The notes: generated by a model from the sequence alone, not told the origin. Counted from the first letter of the stretch, positions 1 through 8,690 are shown. The stretch is DNA of 64,000 nt from Nocardiopsis sp. NRRL B-16309 (GCF_001279585.1 NZ_LGEC01000092.1:62001-126000); one strand, 5' to 3'. A program made the numbers and translations.

Positions 1-2
1 GG

Positions 3-467
3 CGCCCGTCGCTCGTCCACGCGCACACCGGCGGATGGGCCGACGCGCTCCCCGACCCCCAGCCGCTGGGCACCGACTACCTGGTACAGGCGCACAGCGG
101 AGTGGCGGCACTGGTCAACGGTCCCGGCGAACCCCCGGCGCCCTCCCTGATGACGATCACCGACGTCCTGGGCGGGATCATCGGCGCCGAGGGGGCCGTC
201 GCGGCTCTGCTGGCGCACGCCCGCACCGGCGCGGGCGTGCGGGCCGAGACCGCCCTCGTCGACGCCGCCCGTCTCCTTCGCGAGGCGGCCCCGCCACGGG
301 GGCCCTCCGCCGACCGCTCCGCCGGGGCGGCCGTGACGACCGACCTGGCCGCGATGGCCGCCGACCCGGCGTTCGCGACGGCGTTCGACACCGACGGCGC
401 CGCCTACGCCCGCGCGCCGTGGACCTTCGCGCCCGCCGCCAGTGGTCCGTCGGAGGAGCCCCGTTGA
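3..467 (+). CDS. CaiB/BaiF-type CoA-transferase, C-terminal part (5' end outside window)
   Basis: The open frame enters from the left edge and ends at TGA 465-467. The segment with HSGVAALVNG, then PSLMTITDVLGGIIGAEG and AETALVDAA matches the C-terminal half of family III CoA-transferases, which move CoA between carboxylic acids. Family members are usually about 400 residues, so only about 150 are visible and the catalytic Asp in the N-terminal half lies outside. The stop is followed 31 bp later by the start of an adenylate-forming ligase on the same strand, so the two probably share an operon. Substrate is not predictable. Family assignment is fairly sure; the start is unknown. Confidence 0.7.
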   Translation, partial: RPSLVHAHTGGWADALPDPQPLGTDYLVQAHSGVAALVNGPGEPPAPSLMTITDVLGGIIGAEGAVAALLAHARTGAGVRAETALVDAARLLREAAPPRGPSADRSAGAAVTTDLAAMAADPAFATAFDTDGAAYARAPWTFAPAASGPSEEPR

Positions 468-498
468 CCACTGCCACCAGTCGCCCGGAGGTGTCCCG

Positions 499-3012
499 TT
501 GACCACCGTCCTGCCCACGACCTGGACCTCGGCGGGCGGCATCGCCCTGGCCGACCGGGTCCCCCGGGAACTGCGCGCGGCCTGGACCGCGCGGGGGCTG
601 TGCCCCGGCCGGGACCTGTACACCCTGTTCGGCGAGCACGTACGGGCCGCGCCCGACCGCGCGGCGGTGATCGACGCCCAGGGCGTGCTCGACTACGCCG
701 GGCTGGACGCCGCGGTGCGCCGCGCCGCCACAGCCCTGTCCGGGGCCGGATACGGACCGGCCGACATCATCGCGATCCGGCTGCCCAACGGGCGCGAGGC
801 GGTGACGGCCGAACTCGCGGTCGCCGCGATCGGGGCCGTGTCCCTGCCGATACCCGAGCGCCCCTGGCGCGACGTCGCCGGCCTGCTCGGACGCTCCCGC
901 GCCGGGGCGCTCGTCACCGGCCCCGGCGAGACCGGGTACGCCCGTGGCCACCGGGCCGACCTGCCCCACCTGCGCGGGCTGTGGACCTTCGGCCCCGCCG
1001 TCCCCGGCGCCCGCTCCCTGGACCGGCCCGACCCGGGGCGGGCCGAGCACTGGAACCCGGCGCGCCCGGACCCGGAGGCCCCCGCCCGCCTCCTGGTCTC
1101 CTCGGGCTCGGAGGCCGAACCCGCGATGGTCGCCTACTCCCACAACGCCATGGCCGGCGGACGCGGCAACTACGTGGCGGCACTGCACCCCGGCCCCGGG
1201 CCGATGCGCAACCTCGTCCTGGTCTCCCTGGCCTCCTCGTTCGGGTCCTGCGGCGTCCCTGTCACCCTGGCCCGGCTCGGCGGCACCCTCGTGGTGCTGC
1301 CCCGGTTCGAGGCCGCCGCCGCCCTGCGCGCGGTCGAGTCGCACCGGCCCACCCACCTGACGGGGGTGCCCACGATGCTGCGCCGCATGGCCGAGCATCC
1401 GGGGCAGGAGGCCGCGGACCTGTCCTCACTCCAGCGGATCGTGGCCAGCGGGGCCCCGCTGCACCGGGAGGTCCACGATGCCTGCGTCCGGCGCTTCGGG
1501 CGGCCGGTGGTCAACGTCTACGGCTCCACCGACGGGGTCAACTGCCACACCGGCCGCGACCCGCGGGGCTGGGTTCCGGGACTGGCCGGGTACCCCGACC
1601 CCGACGTGGCCGAGGTGAGCGTCCGCGACCCCGAGGGCCGCCCGGTCGCCCCGGGGCGGACGGGGGAGATCTGGGCCCTGGGGCCGATGAGCCCGCTGTG
1701 CTACGTCGCGGCACCCGACCTGGACGCCTCCCGCCGCGCCCCGGGCGGGTGGGTGCGCACCGGAGACCTCGGGCGGATGGACGCCGACGGCGCGCTCTGG
1801 ATCGTCGACCGGATGCGGCGCGTGGTCATCCGGGGCGGCGTCAACCTGGCCCCGGCCGAGGTGGAGCGCGAGCTCAGCGCCCACCCCGACCTCGCGGACG
1901 CCCACTGCGTGCCGGTCCCCGATCCCGATCTGGGCGAGCGGATGTGCGCCTGTGTGGCGCCCCGGAAGGGGGCCGAGCCGCCCACACCCGGTGCCCTGAC
2001 CGCCTTCCTGCGCGAGGAGCGCGGCATGGACCGGCGCGCGCTGCCCGAACTCTTCCTGGCCCTGCCCGAACTCCCGCTCGGGCCCACCGGAAAGATCTGC
2101 GCCGCCACGCTGCAGCGCCTGGCGGCCGCACACGCCCGACCGGTGCGCGAGCACCGGACGTACGACTCCGAGGAGCACCCCGTGCAGTCCACCACCCCAG
2201 CGCGCGAGAGCGGCGAGCCCGCCTCGCGCTACGTCTTCGACAACCACAGTGAGCACGCCTTGGACCAGCACCGCTTCCTGGCGGCCGCCTACGACCCCCT
2301 GACCACCGAGCGCCTCGCCCGGACCGGGGTCGGCCCGGGATGGCGCTGCCTGGAGGTCGGCGCGGGCGGCGGCAGCGTGGCCCGGTGGCTCGCGCGCCGG
2401 GTCGCTCCCACCGGGTCGGTGACGGCGACCGACATCAAACCCGAGCGGATCCCCGCCGAGGAGGGGCTGGAGGTCCTGCGCCACGACGTCGTGCGCGACC
2501 CGCTGCCCGAGGCCGCGTTCGACCTCGTCCACTCCCGGCTGGTCCTGCTGCACCTGCCCGAGCGGATCGCGGTGCTGGACCGCCTGGTGCGCGCCCTCAA
2601 ACCGGGCGGGGTCCTGCAGCTCGACGAGTTCGACATCACCTACGGGCCCGGCCTGCTGATGCCCGGCCGCGGGGCGGCCAAGCTCTACGAGACGTTCCTG
2701 GAGACCAAGATCCGGGTCATGCGGCGCGCCGGAGCCGACCCGGCGTGGGGGCGCGACGCGGCCGACGCGATGCGGCGGGCCGGACTGGTCGACATCGATC
2801 CGCGCCCCCGGCTGGAGCTGTGGGACGCAGACTCGCCGGGCGTCCACCTGATCGCCCACCACACCCGGCACCTACGCGACCAGTTCGTGGCCGAGGGGAT
2901 GACCGACGGGCAGCTCGCCGACGTCCGCGCCCTGCTGGCCGACCCGGGCTTCCGGGCCAGTTCGTGCGTCGTCTACTCCGTGCAGGGCCGGCGCCCGCTG
3001 GAGGCCGGATGA
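499..3012 (+). CDS. Adenylate-forming acyl ligase fused to a class I SAM methyltransferase
   Basis: One uninterrupted frame of 837 codons carries two enzymes. Residues about 30-560 are an AMP-binding ligase: nucleotide loop SSGSEAEPAMVAYSH (~202-216), NVYGSTDG, RTGDLGRMDADG, IRGGVNLAPAEVE and a C-terminal GPTGKI with the adenylation Lys. The nucleotide loop has AM where most family members have KG. Residues about 570-837 are a Rossmann methyltransferase with CLEVGAGGGSVARWLA (~617-632), followed by an acidic TATDIKPER strand. I chose TTG 499 because GGAGG at 487-491 sits 7 nt upstream; GTG 442 in the same frame would overlap the preceding gene and has no obvious ribosome site. An internal ribosome site and GTG 2182 could release the methyltransferase on its own. 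Substrate unknown; perhaps activation and methylation of an acyl or aryl acid. Confidence 0.75.
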   Translation: MTTVLPTTWTSAGGIALADRVPRELRAAWTARGLCPGRDLYTLFGEHVRAAPDRAAVIDAQGVLDYAGLDAAVRRAATALSGAGYGPADIIAIRLPNGREAVTAELAVAAIGAVSLPIPERPWRDVAGLLGRSRAGALVTGPGETGYARGHRADLPHLRGLWTFGPAVPGARSLDRPDPGRAEHWNPARPDPEAPARLLVSSGSEAEPAMVAYSHNAMAGGRGNYVAALHPGPGPMRNLVLVSLASSFGSCGVPVTLARLGGTLVVLPRFEAAAALRAVESHRPTHLTGVPTMLRRMAEHPGQEAADLSSLQRIVASGAPLHREVHDACVRRFGRPVVNVYGSTDGVNCHTGRDPRGWVPGLAGYPDPDVAEVSVRDPEGRPVAPGRTGEIWALGPMSPLCYVAAPDLDASRRAPGGWVRTGDLGRMDADGALWIVDRMRRVVIRGGVNLAPAEVERELSAHPDLADAHCVPVPDPDLGERMCACVAPRKGAEPPTPGALTAFLREERGMDRRALPELFLALPELPLGPTGKICAATLQRLAAAHARPVREHRTYDSEEHPVQSTTPARESGEPASRYVFDNHSEHALDQHRFLAAAYDPLTTERLARTGVGPGWRCLEVGAGGGSVARWLARRVAPTGSVTATDIKPERIPAEEGLEVLRHDVVRDPLPEAAFDLVHSRLVLLHLPERIAVLDRLVRALKPGGVLQLDEFDITYGPGLLMPGRGAAKLYETFLETKIRVMRRAGADPAWGRDAADAMRRAGLVDIDPRPRLELWDADSPGVHLIAHHTRHLRDQFVAEGMTDGQLADVRALLADPGFRASSCVVYSVQGRRPLEAG
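2170..2184 (+). promoter_or_regulatory. Internal ribosome-binding site and GTG start inside the ligase-methyltransferase ORF
   Basis: GAGGAG at 2170-2175 is followed, 6 nt later, by an in-frame GTG at 2182, exactly at the boundary between the ligase C-terminus and the methyltransferase. If used, it would make a separate ~276-residue methyltransferase. This suggests that the fusion arose by loss of a stop codon between two formerly separate genes. Seen in sequence; use of the start is inference. Confidence 0.45.
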
Positions 3013-3449
3013 CGGCGCCGCGAATCGACCTGGACACCGCCGCCCCCGGCGTCTACCCGGCCATGGCGGCCTTCGACACGGCCGCGCGCGCGGGCGTGGA
3101 CCCCGTCCTCGGCGAACTGGTGCGCATCCGCGCCTCCCAGCTCAACGGCTGCGCCTTCTGCCTGGACATGCACACCCGGGCCGCGCTGAAGGCGGGGGAG
3201 GGGCAGCACCGCCTGGACGCGCTCGCCGCCTGGCGGGAGAGCCCGCTGTTCACCGGCGCCGAGCGCGCGGCCCTGGACCTGACCGAGTCGATGACGCTGA
3301 TCGCCGGGTCGGGCGTGTCCGAAGAGGTCGTCGCCGCGGCGGCCGAGCACTTCGACGAGGCCGCCCTGGCGGCCCTGGTGTGGGTGATCGCCGCCGTCAA
3401 CACCTGGAACCGCGTGGCCGTGGCCGCCGCGCTACGGCCACCCGGGTGA
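3009..3449 (+). CDS. AhpD/carboxymuconolactone decarboxylase-like protein
   Basis: 146 residues with the AhpD-core motif: RASQLNGCAFCLDMHTRAAL places C48, C51 and H55 in the CxxCxxxH arrangement of alkylhydroperoxidase D-like proteins. Members act as thiol-dependent peroxidases or, where a different residue set is used, as gamma-carboxymuconolactone decarboxylases; the paired cysteines favour the redox type. ATG 3009 overlaps the TGA of the ligase-methyltransferase by 4 bp (ATGA), so translation is coupled. A strong hairpin follows at 3478-3501, making this the last gene of the left-edge operon. It may protect or modify the product of the preceding enzymes, but its substrate is unknown. Confidence 0.85.
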   Translation: MTAPRIDLDTAAPGVYPAMAAFDTAARAGVDPVLGELVRIRASQLNGCAFCLDMHTRAALKAGEGQHRLDALAAWRESPLFTGAERAALDLTESMTLIAGSGVSEEVVAAAAEHFDEAALAALVWVIAAVNTWNRVAVAAALRPPG

Positions 3450-3477
3450 CGGTCGCCCCGGCGGCGGAACAGCGGGA

Positions 3478-3501
3478 GGGGTCCGCCCGGGGGCGGACCC
3501 C
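3478..3501 (+). terminator. Perfect hairpin after the AhpD-like gene
   Basis: GGGGTCCGCCC (3478-3488) pairs with GGGCGGACCCC (3491-3501): an 11-bp perfect inverted repeat starting 29 bp after the stop codon. No T-run follows, as is usual in high-GC actinomycetes. It should end the left-edge operon. Confidence 0.65.
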
Positions 3502-3629
3502 CGGTGCGGACCTCGGAGCGGGCCCGGAGCGGGCCCGGACCGGCGTCGATGAGAGGGGGCGGGCGGGGGAGTGGTCGATAGCATGGTTCGGCGGGTACCG
3601 AGTGCCGGCCGTACCGGAGGGAGCCACGG

Positions 3630-4649
3630 ATGAGGGCCAACCAGATCCCCACCGAGGAGATCAGGCGGGACCCGGCGGCGTTCGCCGACAGGGTGACCGC
3701 GGACGGGCGGTTCGACCGGACCGCCGAACCCGGGCGGTACCGGCTGGTCATCAACCGGGCGTGCCCCTGGGCGCACCGGGTCGTCATCGTCCGCCGCCTC
3801 ATGGGTCTGGAGGAGGCGGTCTCCCTGGCCGTCACCGACCCCCGCCAGGAGATCATCGACGGCGACCCCCACTGGGTGTTCACCGAGGAGACCGGCAGCC
3901 CCGGCGACCGGGACCCGGTCCTGGGCATCCACGCCCTGCGCGAGGCCTACCTGGCCCGCGATCCCGACTACACCGGCGGCGTCAGTGTGCCGGGACTGGT
4001 CGACACGGCCGACGGGCACCTGGTCTCCAACGACTACGACCGGCTCTCCCTCGACATGGCCACCGAATGGGGCGGCCTGGTGCGGGACGGCGCCCCGGAC
4101 CTGTACCCGTCCGCGCTGCGCGACGAGATCGAGTCCCTGGGCGAGGAGATCTACCGCGACCTCAACAACGGTGTCTACCGGTCCGGTTTCGCGCCCGACC
4201 AGAAGCGCTACGACCGGGCCGTCGCCGGAGTGTTCCGCCGGCTCGACGCCCTGGAGGAGCGCCTCGCCTCGCGCCGCTACCTCGTCGGCGACGCCCTCAC
4301 GGTGGCCGACATCCGGCTCTTCACCACCCTGGTGCGCTTCGACGCCGTCTACCACGGCCACTTCAAGTGCAACGTCCGCAAGCTCGCCGAGTACCCGGCC
4401 CTGTGGGCCTACGCCCGCGACCTGTTCCAGACACCCGGGTTCGGCGACACGACGCACTTCGACCACATCCGCGTGCACTACTACTTCGTCCACACGGCCA
4501 TCAACCCCACGCGGGTGGTCGCGGTCGGACCCGACCCCCGCCTGTGGCTGACCGCCCACGGGCGCGAGGACCTGTGCGGTACCCCCTTCCGGGCGGGCAC
4601 CGCGCCGGGCCCGGTCCCCGAGGACGAGCGCGTCCCCGCCCCCGCCTGA
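3630..4649 (+). CDS. Glutathionyl-hydroquinone-reductase-type (Xi-class GST) protein
   Basis: 339 residues, the usual size for the YqjG/ECM4 family. The thioredoxin-like N-terminal domain carries the catalytic motif NRACPWAHR with C45. The C-terminal helical domain holds YLVGDALTVADIRLF and the family-typical NVRKLAEYPALWAYARDLFQ, followed by the long HIRVHYYFVHTAINPTR loop. Family enzymes reduce S-glutathionyl-hydroquinones. Actinomycetes make mycothiol instead of glutathione, so a mycothiol-conjugate reductase is more likely here (inference). ATG 3630 follows CGGAGGGAG with good spacing. It stands alone, with a terminator-like hairpin upstream and a convergent gene downstream. Confidence 0.88.
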   Translation: MRANQIPTEEIRRDPAAFADRVTADGRFDRTAEPGRYRLVINRACPWAHRVVIVRRLMGLEEAVSLAVTDPRQEIIDGDPHWVFTEETGSPGDRDPVLGIHALREAYLARDPDYTGGVSVPGLVDTADGHLVSNDYDRLSLDMATEWGGLVRDGAPDLYPSALRDEIESLGEEIYRDLNNGVYRSGFAPDQKRYDRAVAGVFRRLDALEERLASRRYLVGDALTVADIRLFTTLVRFDAVYHGHFKCNVRKLAEYPALWAYARDLFQTPGFGDTTHFDHIRVHYYFVHTAINPTRVVAVGPDPRLWLTAHGREDLCGTPFRAGTAPGPVPEDERVPAPA

Positions 4650-4669
4650 GCGCTGGGCCGCGCACGCGC

Positions 4670-5041
4670 CTACCGGGGGGACCACACCCCCAGCTCGTTG
4701 CCGCTGGGGTCGGTGAAGTGGAACCGGCGGCCTCCCGGGAACTCGTAGGGTCCGTTGACCACGTCGCCCCCGGCGGCGCGGACGGCGTCGGCGGAGCGGT
4801 CCAGGTCGGCCGAGTACAGCAGCACGAACGGGCCTCCCGCGCGGACCTCGCCGAAGGTGGTGAGGCCGCCGGCCTCCGGGGCGTCCGGGCCGGCGGGGCC
4901 CTGGATCCCCGCGTACCGGGGTCCGTAGTCGTTGAACCGCCAGCCGAAGGCGTCGCCGTAGAAGCGCTTGGCCCGTTCCAGGTCGGTGGCCGCGATCTCG
5001 ACGTAGTCGATGGCGTGGTGCTCATGCTGGTGCTCGGTCAT
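4670..5041 (-). CDS. VOC-family (glyoxalase/bleomycin-resistance fold) protein
   Basis: About 123 residues with the paired beta-alpha-beta-beta-beta units of vicinal-oxygen-chelate proteins: IDYVEIAATDLERAKRFYGDAFGW at the front and FHFTDPSGNELGVWSP at the end. The His in the first strand region and the Glu before LGVWSP could be metal ligands. Start is uncertain: in-frame ATGs occur at 5041, 5050 and 5071, none with a clear ribosome site. I take 5041 because the protein then begins MTEHQHEHHAID, close to the fold. It is convergent with the hydroquinone-reductase-type gene. Members range from lyases and dioxygenases to antibiotic binders, so no activity is assigned. Confidence 0.8.
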   Translation of the reverse strand: MTEHQHEHHAIDYVEIAATDLERAKRFYGDAFGWRFNDYGPRYAGIQGPAGPDAPEAGGLTTFGEVRAGGPFVLLYSADLDRSADAVRAAGGDVVNGPYEFPGGRRFHFTDPSGNELGVWSPR

Positions 5042-5157
5042 GGGGGACATGGTGCCCGACGGCGGTGACATCCGGGTGCCGGACGCGGGCGTGTTCCGCG
5101 CGGCCGGGCGGGCAGGTGTGCGCGGGTGAGGTTCGGGTAGCGCGTTGGTGAGGGCAC

Positions 5158-5877
5158 GTGCACGACACTGATCCGGCCGAACAGGGGCGGCACGGCCCGG
5201 CCCCCGCCGGTCGTCGTGCGCTGACGGCGAATGGGGTGAGGACGGTGTTCCGAGACCGCGGAGAGGCCGGGGAGCGGCTGGCCGGAGCGGTGGCCGAACT
5301 GGGACCTGAGCGACCGCTGGTGCTGGCGCTGCCGCGCGGCGGGGTGCCCGTGGCCGAGCACGTCGCTCGGTCGCTCGGCGCGCCGCTGGACGTCATCGTG
5401 GTCCGCAAGATCGGTGCTCCCGGCAACCCGGAGGCGGCGATCGGCGCCACCACGGCCGAGGGTCCGCCCCTGTTCGACAAGGGCGCCCTGGTCGCGCTGG
5501 GGGTCACCGAGGGAGATCTGGCGGGCCGGTCGGGCGACGCGCAGGCCGAGGCGCGGCGGCGTGTGTCGGCCTACCGCGGGGACGCGCCGGATCCGGAGGT
5601 CGAGGGCCGCGACGTCATCGTGGTCGACGACGGCCTGGCCACGGGCATGAGCGCCCGCGCCGCCGTGTCCGAGGTGCGTGAGCGCGGGGCCGCCGCCTCG
5701 GTGGTCCTGGCCGTCCCCGTGGGCGCACCCGAGGCGGTGACGGCGCTGGAGGAGGTGTGCGACCGGGTCGTGTGCCTGTCCACACCGCCCGACTTCCGGG
5801 CCGTGAGCCTCTGGTACGAGGAATTCCCCCAGGTCGACGACGCGGAGGTGCGTCGGATCCTGGGACGGGCCCGATGA
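5158..5877 (+). CDS. Phosphoribosyltransferase-domain protein
   Basis: The type I phosphoribosyltransferase signature VIVVDDGLATGMS (~153-165) is intact, with the acidic pair and PRPP loop. The early LVLALPRGGVPVAEHVA and VVRKIGAPGNPE segments are typical of the stand-alone bacterial subfamily often found with dienelactone-hydrolase-like proteins. The neighbour 28 bp downstream is exactly such a hydrolase. The substrate base is unknown. Homologous proteins usually begin at FRDRxxAGxxLA, so GTG 5236 or GTG 5245 may be the true start rather than GTG 5158, which would add an unconserved ~28-residue leader. Confidence 0.82.
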   Translation: MHDTDPAEQGRHGPAPAGRRALTANGVRTVFRDRGEAGERLAGAVAELGPERPLVLALPRGGVPVAEHVARSLGAPLDVIVVRKIGAPGNPEAAIGATTAEGPPLFDKGALVALGVTEGDLAGRSGDAQAEARRRVSAYRGDAPDPEVEGRDVIVVDDGLATGMSARAAVSEVRERGAAASVVLAVPVGAPEAVTALEEVCDRVVCLSTPPDFRAVSLWYEEFPQVDDAEVRRILGRAR

Positions 5878-5905
5878 CCGGCGGTCCTGACGAGGGGAGT
5901 GCACC

Positions 5906-6565
5906 ATGACCATGCAGGAGGTGACCGTGGCCACCGCGGGGGTGGAGGTCGGCGGGTACCTGGCGACCTATCCCGGGGTGCCGGGGATCGTGGTCTTCGC
6001 GCACGGCAGCGGGAGTTCGCGGCACAGTCCGCGCAACATGGCCGTGGCCGAGGAGCTGCACCGGCGGGGGCTGGCCACGCTGCTCTTCGACCTGCTCACC
6101 CCCGACGAGGGCCGCGCCGACGATCTCACCGCGGAGCAGCGCTTCGACATCGGTCTGCTCACCCGCCGCCTGACCGGAGCGGTGGACTGGCTGGCCACGC
6201 GCGAGGAGACCGCGGACCTGCGGGTCGGGCTGTTCGGCGCGAGCACCGGGGCCGCCGCGGCGCTGCGCACCGCCGCGGAGCGCCCGGACCGGGTCCACGG
6301 GGTCGTCTCGCGCGGCGGGCGCCCCGACCTGGCCGGGACCGAGGCGCTGCAGCTGGTGAAGTCGCCGACGCTGCTGATCGTCGGCGGCGCGGACCCCGAG
6401 GTCCTGCAGCTGAACCAGGAGGCCGCCGACCGGCTCTCGGCGCACAACCGGATCCACGTCGTTCCCCGCGCCACGCACCTGTTCGAGGAGCGCGGGGCGA
6501 TCGAGGAGGTGTCCGACGCCGCCGCCGAGTGGTTCCTGCTCACGTTCGGCGCGGACGGGGACTGA
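5906..6565 (+). CDS. Dienelactone-hydrolase-like alpha/beta hydrolase
   Basis: 219 residues. The alpha/beta-hydrolase triad can be placed: nucleophile S113 in GASTG, Asp near 163 in GGADPEV, and His 191 in PRATHLFEE. The oxyanion segment is FAHGSGSSRHSPRN. This subfamily commonly sits next to, or is fused with, the phosphoribosyltransferase found immediately upstream; here they are separate genes 28 bp apart. GGGGAG lies upstream of ATG 5906. Substrate unknown; true dienelactone hydrolases use Cys, so the Ser nucleophile argues for another ester. A long hairpin follows at 6629-6660. Confidence 0.85.
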   Translation: MTMQEVTVATAGVEVGGYLATYPGVPGIVVFAHGSGSSRHSPRNMAVAEELHRRGLATLLFDLLTPDEGRADDLTAEQRFDIGLLTRRLTGAVDWLATREETADLRVGLFGASTGAAAALRTAAERPDRVHGVVSRGGRPDLAGTEALQLVKSPTLLIVGGADPEVLQLNQEAADRLSAHNRIHVVPRATHLFEERGAIEEVSDAAAEWFLLTFGADGD

Positions 6566-6628
6566 GCGGTCCGGGAGCGGCCGACGGAACCCGGACGGCG
6601 GCCGGGCGGCAGCGGTACCGGCGTGGAG

Positions 6629-6660
6629 CGGCCCGCCGGCGACGCGTCGCCGACGGGCCG
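6629..6660. terminator. Bidirectional hairpin between convergent genes
   Basis: A 32-bp near-perfect palindrome: CGGCCCG (6629-6635) pairs with CGGGCCG (6654-6660), and the 16-bp core 6637-6652 is perfectly palindromic. It lies between the plus-strand hydrolase and the minus-strand DUF2267 gene and could stop transcription from both sides. Confidence 0.65.
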
Positions 6661-6671
6661 TGGAGCCCGGT

Positions 6672-7064
6672 TCAGCCGCTGAGTTCCGGGTGCCCGAACA
6701 GGGTGGCGAATTCGGAGGGAAGCTGGCTGAGCAGCTTGTTCAGCTCGCCGCCGGACACGTTCTCCGCGACGGCGGTGAGCGTGGCACTGGCGTCCCACTC
6801 GGCGGTCATGGGCCGCGCTCCCGTGGCCGCCGCCACCCGGTTGAGGAACTCCTCCACCCCGAACGACTCGGCGTTCTCCAGTTCGCCCCTGTGCAGCGGC
6901 TCGGTGAGCGGTTCGGGCAGCTGCGCGGCCAGGTGCTCCACCCCGTCGGCGGGCAGGCGGGGCGCGAGTGTGCCGAGCACGGAGTGCGCGACGTGTTCGG
7001 CCTCGTCGCGGTCGGCGTACTCGCCCAGTTCACGGACCTTGTTGAGGAACTCGTCGTACTTCAT
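6672..7064 (-). CDS. DUF2267 protein
   Basis: 130 residues beginning MKYDEFLNKVRELG, then AEHVAHSVLGTLAPRLP and EFLNRVAAATG. These are the repeated helical signatures of DUF2267 proteins, small soluble proteins that often occur near stress-response genes in actinobacteria. Their function is not established. ATG 7064 has GAGGAG 6 nt upstream, and longer versions of the frame lack a ribosome site. It converges on the alpha/beta hydrolase, separated by the 6629-6660 hairpin, and has its own promoter region to the right (7065-7301). Confidence 0.8.
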   Translation of the reverse strand: MKYDEFLNKVRELGEYADRDEAEHVAHSVLGTLAPRLPADGVEHLAAQLPEPLTEPLHRGELENAESFGVEEFLNRVAAATGARPMTAEWDASATLTAVAENVSGGELNKLLSQLPSEFATLFGHPELSG

Positions 7065-7301
7065 GTCGGCCTCCTCACCGGTGGTGGATGAGCGGCGTGT
7101 CCGTCGTCCTAGGACCGTGCCCGGGACGGGCGGAGGCGAATCATCCCTGGTCGGCCCGCGTGGCGCTGCTGACAGGGCGGGTGCGGTCCGGATATGGCTG
7201 AGACCACGGGCGCGCGGGGACGCGCCCGTTCCCGGTCGGGGCCGTCCGGGCGGTGTCCCGCCCGCGGCGCCCATCCAGGAACCATCGAAGGAGACGAACC
7301 C

Positions 7302-7760
7302 ATGTCACGTGTGACCGTCGCGGCGTTGGCCGCGGCTCTGATCGCGGTCGGCCCGATCGGCCTGACCGCCTGCACGAGGGACAACACCCACGACCAGAGG
7401 CATGTGCAGACGCCCGAGGAGGTGGAGGTGCCGGAGGAGACGGAGAGCCCGCAGACGGACGGGGACGCCGACGGGGAGCTGGCACTGACGCTGGACGTCA
7501 GTGCCGAGGAGTACTCCTTCGAGGGCATTCCCGAGACCCTGCCGGTGGGGACGACCGAGATCACGTTGGAGAACACCGGCACGATGCCGCACGACCTGGT
7601 GCTGGAGGAGCTCGGGGACGAGGTGGTCATCCCGGAGACGGCACCGGGCGAGCAGGCGACCGGCACCGTCTCCCTGCTCCAGCGGGGCGAGTACACCTTC
7701 TACTGCTCGGTCGGCGACCACCGGGAGCGGGGCATGGAGACGACGGTGACGGTGGAGTGA
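7302..7760 (+). CDS. Cupredoxin (type 1 copper) lipoprotein
   Basis: 152 residues. An N-terminal hydrophobic signal ends in the lipobox LTAC, with lipidated Cys24. A Glu/Asp-rich linker of about 30 residues follows, then a cupredoxin domain with a full type 1 copper set: H97 (TMPHDL), C135, H140 and M145 in the FYCSVGDHRERGM segment. It should be a blue-copper electron carrier anchored to the outer face of the membrane. ATG 7302 follows AAGGAG. No oxidase or electron-transfer partner is adjacent, so its donor and acceptor are unknown. Confidence 0.88.
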   Translation: MSRVTVAALAAALIAVGPIGLTACTRDNTHDQRHVQTPEEVEVPEETESPQTDGDADGELALTLDVSAEEYSFEGIPETLPVGTTEITLENTGTMPHDLVLEELGDEVVIPETAPGEQATGTVSLLQRGEYTFYCSVGDHRERGMETTVTVE

Positions 7761-7804
7761 GCCCGGTCGCGGGCGAGTGGACGCGGGCGGGCGTCCGGCG
7801 GCTC

Positions 7805-8554
7805 TCAGGTCAGGAAGCCGCGCAGGAGGGCCTCACTGCCCTCCAGGTGTTCGCGCACGGCGAGCCGGGCGGCCTCGGGATCGCCGGAGCGGATCGACTC
7901 GACGATGGCGCGGTGCTGGGCGCTGCTGTGCTCCAGGTTCTTGACCAGCATGGGCATGGCGTCGAGCAGGTCGTTGACGCGCATGCGCACCTCGGTCAGG
8001 GACGAGGACAGCGACGGTGAGCCGGTGAGTTCGGCGATGGTGAGGTGGAAGACGGTGTCGGTGCGGCGGTAGTCGTCGACCTCGGCACCGTCGACCTGGG
8101 CCAGCCGTTCGGTGAGTAGGCGGTCCTGGTCCGGGGTCAGGCCGGTCTCGGCCAGCAGCACGGCGGCGCCGGTCTCCAGCACCCGGCGGTAGGTGAGCAG
8201 GTCGTCGAGGTCGACGTGCATGTCCTTGAGGACGCGGCGCGCCTCGGCCCGGCTGGGGCGCGGGCGCACGTAGGTGACGAAGGTGCCGCCCAGCCGTCCG
8301 CGCCGGGACTCGACGTAGCCCTCCTCCTGCAGGGCGCGGATGGCCTCGCGCAGGGTGATGCGGCTGACGCCCAGGCGGCCGGCGAGCTCCCGCTCGGCGG
8401 GGAAGCGGTCGCCGTGCGCGACCACGCCCAGCCTGATCGCCGACAGGAGCCGTTCGACGGTCTCCTCGAAGGCGTTGCCCGCACGGACGGGGCGGAACAC
8501 GGCCTCGGCGGCCGGCCCGGCGTCGGTGTCGGGCTCGGCGTTGGTCCTGCCCAC
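7805..8554 (-). CDS. FadR-subfamily GntR transcription regulator
   Basis: 249 residues. The N-terminal winged helix-turn-helix is clear (FPAERELAGRLGVSRITLREAI, split here only by family variation), followed by an all-helical FCD effector domain whose metal-site residues fit DTVFHLTIAEL and the C-terminal SAQHRAIVESI. FadR-type regulators normally answer to carboxylic acids or amino-acid-like ligands and bind palindromes of the TGGT-N-ACCA kind. Such a palindrome, TGGTCTGAGACCA, occurs at 10422-10434 before the glutamine-synthetase-like gene, so this protein probably controls the permease and gamma-glutamylation genes. Start GTG 8554. Confidence 0.85.
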   Translation of the reverse strand: MGRTNAEPDTDAGPAAEAVFRPVRAGNAFEETVERLLSAIRLGVVAHGDRFPAERELAGRLGVSRITLREAIRALQEEGYVESRRGRLGGTFVTYVRPRPSRAEARRVLKDMHVDLDDLLTYRRVLETGAAVLLAETGLTPDQDRLLTERLAQVDGAEVDDYRRTDTVFHLTIAELTGSPSLSSSLTEVRMRVNDLLDAMPMLVKNLEHSSAQHRAIVESIRSGDPEAARLAVREHLEGSEALLRGFLT

Positions 8555-8690
8555 CTGTGCCCCCCACGTTCGGTGACGCCCTTGCCTCCCTCAGGTTAGG
8601 GCCTGTCCGGTGGAGCGGCCTCCCGCCCCGGGTTCCGGGGCGGGTCGGCGGTGGGGTCCGGACGGCAGGAGCGGCGCGCCTCCGATCGCG

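Noticed and set aside
442..498. GTG 442 as start of the ligase-methyltransferase gene
   Set aside because: It would overlap the CoA-transferase end with an unconserved peptide and has no ribosome site; TTG 499 has GGAGG at ideal spacing.
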